10,643 nt of DNA from Thalassiosira profunda (lineage: Eukaryota > Bacillariophyta > Thalassiosirophyceae > Thalassiosirales > Thalassiosiraceae): contig JALLAP010000929.1 of the NCBI GenBank assembly GCA_036939355.1, positions 1 through 10,643 on the forward strand. The letters are read 5' to 3'. Each line of letters starts with the position of its first letter. Position 1 is the first letter of the stretch. A program made the translations under genes and the position numbers. Below are positions 7,456 through 10,643 of this stretch, piece after piece. The notes beneath the pieces were generated by a model. That model saw nothing but the letters and a program-made list of their open reading frames with translations, had not been told where the DNA came from and did no database searches.

Positions 7456-10400
7456 TCAAGCATTGTTGTTATCAATTCTGCCTTCGGTGGTTGAACCAGT
7501 CGTCTGAGTGTCCAGGGTGTTTGTTGATCTTTGGTGAGACTCCATAGTGTTCACAGACCTCTGGGATCCGGGGGACTGAAGTGCCGAGTCTCCGTCGCCC
7601 TCATCTTTCTTTTTCTCTTTCTCCTCCTTGTCAAGAGTGTGCTCGACCTTGAATGACATGATTGAACTGTTCTTCGTGTTGAGGTTGGTGTCAACGGCAG
7701 TCCCCAAACAGTTCCGGCAGACCATAACCCCTGCGAGCATAGAGCGACAGTGAGCACAGGCACGAGAAAAGATTGCAGCCCACGCACAGAACAAGCGAAG
7801 CCGACTCACACTTCTCAATCTTGATGTTGGCCTCGCACCATTTATCGATGTCGCGAATCGAGTTGGCGTGCTTGCAATGTTTGGCAAAATGAGCTGCCGA
7901 AGTCCCAAACTTCCCCATCTTGACTGCGTGGTGCGCCGTGTCTTCCATAAAGCCCCCGTCCCCGTACTCCTTCTGTACTAAATCCCAGATTTCCGAGTAG
8001 TGCTTGAGCACTTTCTTCTTTAACGTCTCCAACGTGCTTCCGATGTAATGGTGATTTTTCTGTCGAGGGAGACGAACGGTCAGCGCAATGAGATAGCCCT
8101 GGAAGTAAGGAGAATGTACAGCGTTGAAGGAACTCACACAACATCGACAGGAGAGCTGATACACGGTCCGCACCATCCCGTCCTCCTCGGCAAGTTGCTC
8201 CCAATCGTTTATCTTTTGTCGCTGGACCTTGATGTTACTCGAGCACCAGCGGAGGCACTCCTCGTACGACGAGGCATTTCTGCAGTGCCTAGTAAAGTGC
8301 TTTGCAAACGGCGACAGCGGGAAGTCACTGGCTGGTTCGNGACGAGGCATTTCTGCAGTGCCTAGTAAAGTGCTTTGCAAACGGCGACAGCGGGAAGTCA
8401 CTGGCTGGTTCGTCGTCGTCAGGAGGAGCGACGGGGCATGTCTCCAAACCATCAAGGTGTTCTTTTCGGACGATCCGCCACACATCATCGAAGTGGTACT
8501 TCATCTGCCGTTTGAGGTCCCTCCTCGTCTTGCCGACGTAGTTTAGATCAACGTTGTTGCATTCTCTGCATGTGAGTTGATACACTTGTGTCCGCTTCGG
8601 AGGCTTCAACTGTTTGGGAGGCAATTCGCTGAAAGTCACCTCCTTCGAATCGTCAGGAGTGGCAGTCTTCTTCTTATCTTCCAATAAAAGCTTGAGCTTT
8701 GCCTCCAATTCGGCTTGCTCCTCCTGAATCGATTGCAGCATCACCAGGCATTCTTCTTTACTTGTGTCGTCGCTCGTCTCAGTAGCGTCTGCCACAAGCT
8801 TCCAACTTTCCAACGTCTTCTTCTCGGCCGTCAAATCGACAAGCCTCTTCTGCAGCTCTGCAATCTCTTTCTCCCTGGCCAGAGAGAGGTATTCGCCAAC
8901 AGTTGTGCCAGAGGGAGGCGACGCGCCCAATCTCTCATTGGCCAGCTTCAACTCCTCATTCTCGATGGCCAATTTATCTCTGACAGGGCGAGGTTAGAGT
9001 CAGAAGTGAACGAACAAACCAATGAGTGAAGACGTTGCGGGGGTCTTACCTTTCGGCCAACACACGACACAGCAGCTGTTCCAGCGTATTCTTCTCGTGC
9101 TTGGCCTCCCAGGACGTGTCGATGGAATAATGATCTGACGCAGACCCTACTGACCCGCCCGTGTCAAAGAGGATCGACGACATGTCCAGAGAAGTTCCAT
9201 CGTCGCTGGCGGACATCGTCCTCGATATCGTCCTCGCGTGTTGTCCCACGCCAGTGCCCTTCCTCTCATGCTCCGCTAGTTCCTTCTGCAGGTTGAAAAT
9301 ACGTTTCGTCAGCTTGCGCTGATTGGCAATGTTTGCCATCTCCTTATCGCCCTGCCGCTGCTCCAGGGTGATGGCGTAATCCTTGTAGTGGGCGGCCTCC
9401 TCCGCTTTGCTTTGCCCCTTGGCCTTTTCCGCGGCGAGCTGGGAAGCCAGCGTTTGCAGCTCACTTTCCATCTGCGACATCTTCTTCTTTTGGCTCCCAA
9501 TCACAAAGCCCTGGATCTCGTCCCCATTCTCGGCCGCCGACTCCAAAAGGGCCCCCATCTTCTCGATCTCGGCGTCTTTTTCAGAGAGCTTCTTCTTGAG
9601 ATTGTTCACCACGAACCCACTCAGCTCAAGATCTTCTTTGGATTGCTTTTGGGTTGCCTCCGCCAGCATGTCTGACAGCTCCTGCATTGTGTTGTCCTTC
9701 TCTGCAGAGTCGGCCTTCATTGCATCGGTGGTTTGTTTGTATTCGGCCACCAGCCCTCGCTCCTTTTCCAATTCTGAGGACAGCTTTGCTTTCTCCGCCG
9801 CCTCCTCTTCCAGCTGCGAGGAGAGTCTTTCTATTTCGCCGTCCTTTTGCGTCATTCGCCGCTTCATCCCGCCCACCGCAAAGGTGTGCAACTCCGCCGC
9901 GTGTTCCAGCTCAGACACCTTCTCCCTCTGCCCCTTCAGCTCCTCGGCCATCGTTTCCAGCCGCACGGCCCGGTCTCCGGCGTGCGCCTCGTCCCTGTCC
10001 CGCATCGACTGCAGCTGCCCCTCGCTTTCCTGTAGTAGGGCCCGGGCGTGCTCCAATTCGTCGGAGCGGGCATCCGCATCCCGTCGCAGGGCGGTGATCG
10101 CGCCCTCGTGTTGTTCGATGGACCGTTGGTACATTTCCCGCAGGGCCCGCGCCTCCTCGAGGGCCTTTTCCCGATCGGCGAGAAGCTGGTCCACTTCGTC
10201 CTTGAGAGACTGGAGGGCTTCCTTCTCCTCCTCCTTGGCGGTGAACAGCTTCCTCTCCAACACTTGCTGCATGCTTTTCAGGTCGCCCACCTCCGACAAC
10301 AAAGTACCTATTTTGTCGTCGTCCGATTCCACCCGCTCCTTTAGCAGGCCCAGTTCAGTCTCCTGTACCTCCTTGAGTTGCTGCATGTCGTGCAGCTCAA

Positions 10401-10643
10401 ACGACAGCTTGGCGGATTGCTCCTCCCAAAAGGCTCGCGCCTCGCTGGTTTTTGCCACGTGACCTTCCAGAGACTCGATTTTCTCCCCCTGCCGCTCGAC
10501 GGTCGCCCGGAGCTCGCGGATTGTTTCTTCCAGGTTGAACGCGTGGGCGCGGCACGCCTCGTGCGGATCTTCCCGTGTCTCCTCAATTTCGGGTTCCTCC
10601 ATCTCCGCTTTGGCCTCGTGAAATTCGTCGTCGGACGAGGCGC
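7456..10643 (-). CDS. Long coiled-coil protein with two tandem degenerate GIY-YIG-like modules (5' partial, four exons)
   Basis: I do not recognise a named gene. The model is exon 10643-9050, exon 8979-8138 (containing the 73-nt assembly duplication), exon 8059-7810 and exon 7730-7456. After collapsing the duplication it gives about 961 residues ending at TGA 7458-7456. The frame is open to the window edge, so ATG 10602 may be internal. The first ~500 residues are heptad-rich coiled coil with a repeated GF(V/A)(V/I)-x3-KKK-like unit, then a Ser-rich hinge (ARTISRTMSASDD) and more coiled coil (ENEELKLANERL, AREKEIAELQKRLVDLTAEK). Module A begins VYQLTCREC..LNYVGKTRRDLKRQMKYH and module B begins VYQLSCRCC-KNHHYIGSTLETLKKKVLKH. 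Both continue to FAKH(x)HC or HFAKHCKHA, then WC..NIK. The VY..C..C-Y(V/I)G-T-x3-LK-x5-H layout resembles GIY-YIG domains, but the catalytic Arg is Gln in A and Lys in B, so nuclease activity is doubtful. The CxxC/HxxxHC/WC residues could bind zinc. The C-terminus is a CRNC motif followed by a charged, Thr/Ser/Asn-rich tail. The exon structure is well supported; the function is unknown. Confidence 0.8.
7731..7809 (-). other. Intron 3 of the coiled-coil gene (79 nt, phase 1)
   Basis: The minus strand reads GAGAAGT|GTGAGT ... ATGCTCGCAG|GGGTTATGG. Splicing makes a TGG Trp codon and joins IKIEK to WVMVCRNCLGT. The last exon then stays open to the TGA at 7458-7456. Unspliced, the frame would run on through intron-like sequence and stop at 7691. 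Confidence 0.85.
7811..8164 (-). repeat. GIY-YIG-like module B
   Basis: This second copy is about 92 residues after removal of the 78-nt intron 2. It starts at VYQLSCRCC, has YIG followed by STLETLKKKVLKH, then AHFAKHCKHA and DKWCEANIKIEK. It aligns with module A along its length but has diverged well beyond a recent duplication. The catalytic Arg position is Lys. Confidence 0.75.
8060..8137 (-). other. Intron 2 of the coiled-coil gene (78 nt, phase 0, no stop)
   Basis: The minus strand reads CGATGTTGT|GTGAGT ... CCCTCGACAG|AAAAATCACC. Removal joins CRCC to KNHHYIGS, which aligns with CREC..LNYVGK of the first module. The length is a multiple of three with no in-frame stop, so retention would insert 26 residues without breaking the frame. 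The first module has no intron at this position. Confidence 0.85.
8213..8585 (-). repeat. GIY-YIG-like module A
   Basis: This is a module of about 100 residues once the assembly duplication is removed. It starts at VYQLTCREC, has the YVG motif at 8540-8532, then a conserved His 13 residues after the Gly, FAKHFTRHC, and ends LRWCSSNIKVQRQK. The position of the GIY-YIG catalytic Arg is Gln. A 16-residue linker separates it from module B. Confidence 0.75.
8268..8412. repeat. 72-bp perfect tandem duplication around a single N (probable assembly artefact)
   Basis: Bases 8268-8339 and 8341-8412 are identical, separated only by the N at 8340. Deleting one copy plus the N removes 73 nt, which is exactly what is needed to put the frames on both sides in register and join RHCRNAS to SYEECLRWC without a stop. 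This is the signature of two contig ends that overlap but were placed side by side with a one-base gap. A real duplication would truncate the protein. Confidence 0.9.
8980..9049 (-). other. Intron 1 of the coiled-coil gene (70 nt)
   Basis: The minus strand reads CGAAAG|GTAAGA ... CTGTCAG|AGATAAATTGG. Splicing joins AG+A into an Arg codon and continues as DKLAIENEEL, which carries on the coiled-coil heptads. Without splicing, the frame stops at TAA 9048-9046. Using the AG two bases downstream would create a stop, so the acceptor is fixed. Confidence 0.92.
9418..9891 (-). repeat. Three copies of a ~33-residue coiled-coil unit
   Basis: Units begin at 9891 (LHTFAVGGMKRRMTQKDGEI), 9624 (LSGFVVNNLKKKLSEKDAEI) and 9516 (IQGFVIGSQKKKMSQMESEL). 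Each is followed by a Leu-rich heptad stretch ending in an L-E/A-rich AAE-like sequence. The shared core is a Phe-Val pair, a short polar break, three basic residues, then heptads. A more degenerate relative (MKADSAEKDNTMQELSDMLAE) lies between the first two. The units are 36 to 89 residues apart. Confidence 0.65.

Noticed and set aside
7691..8488. A separate 265-residue gene on the minus strand
   Set aside because: It starts inside the duplicated artefact region, reads through two introns, and joins in frame with the upstream exon after 73 nt are removed.
7456..8979. Active retroelement endonuclease (Penelope-like GIY-YIG)
   Set aside because: No reverse transcriptase or terminal repeats are visible, the catalytic Arg is replaced in both modules, and the modules are spliced onto a coiled-coil gene.
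9407..10462. Plus-strand open frame of 351 codons, extremely Ser/Cys-rich
   Set aside because: It is the reverse complement of Glu/Ala/Lys-rich coiled-coil codons, which rarely give stops on the other strand. The opposite frame has heptads and a validated intron junction.
1..10643. CRISPR arrays, tRNA, rRNA or insertion sequences
   Set aside because: No regular spaced repeats, cloverleaf, rRNA-like stretches or transposase patterns were seen on either strand.

Overview
This looks like nuclear DNA from a eukaryote with a compact genome, most plausibly a photosynthetic stramenopile such as a diatom. Three things point that way. Genes lie tail-to-tail with 25 and 95 bp between stop codons. Three short GT-AG introns (70, 78 and 79 nt) can be placed precisely in one gene. 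One gene starts with a signal-peptide-like leader ending CASEA|Y, followed by a basic, Pro/Ser/Arg-rich stretch, which resembles the bipartite plastid-targeting presequence of secondary-plastid algae. Other secondary-plastid algae are not excluded, and the species cannot be read from the sequence.

Layout. (1) Bases 1-1514, plus strand: the 3' end of a gene for a bacterial-type, quinone-linked D-lactate dehydrogenase (Dld family), intron-free in the visible part. (2) Bases 1540-2772, minus strand: a stand-alone LON-substrate-binding-domain protein without Lon ATPase or protease domains, probably plastid-targeted. (3) Bases 2773-3241: a 469 bp divergent intergenic region that must hold the promoters of genes 2 and 4. 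(4) Bases 3242-7360, plus strand: a 1372-residue, intron-free GH78 alpha-L-rhamnosidase built as a type II membrane protein, with the catalytic residues of the family in place. (5) Bases 7456-10643, minus strand: a four-exon gene running off the right edge. It encodes a long coiled coil followed by two tandem copies of a Cys/His-rich module that resembles a GIY-YIG fold, with YVG/YIG motifs but with the nuclease arginine replaced.

The single N at base 8340 is flanked by two identical 72-bp copies. Removing one copy plus the N (73 nt) restores one reading frame, so this is very probably an unmerged contig overlap that breaks gene 5 artificially.

Nothing suggests that the four genes act in one pathway. 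Two (Dld and GH78) are bacterial-type enzymes, consistent with ancient gene transfer. The least familiar item is the coiled-coil protein with tandem degenerate GIY-YIG-like modules.
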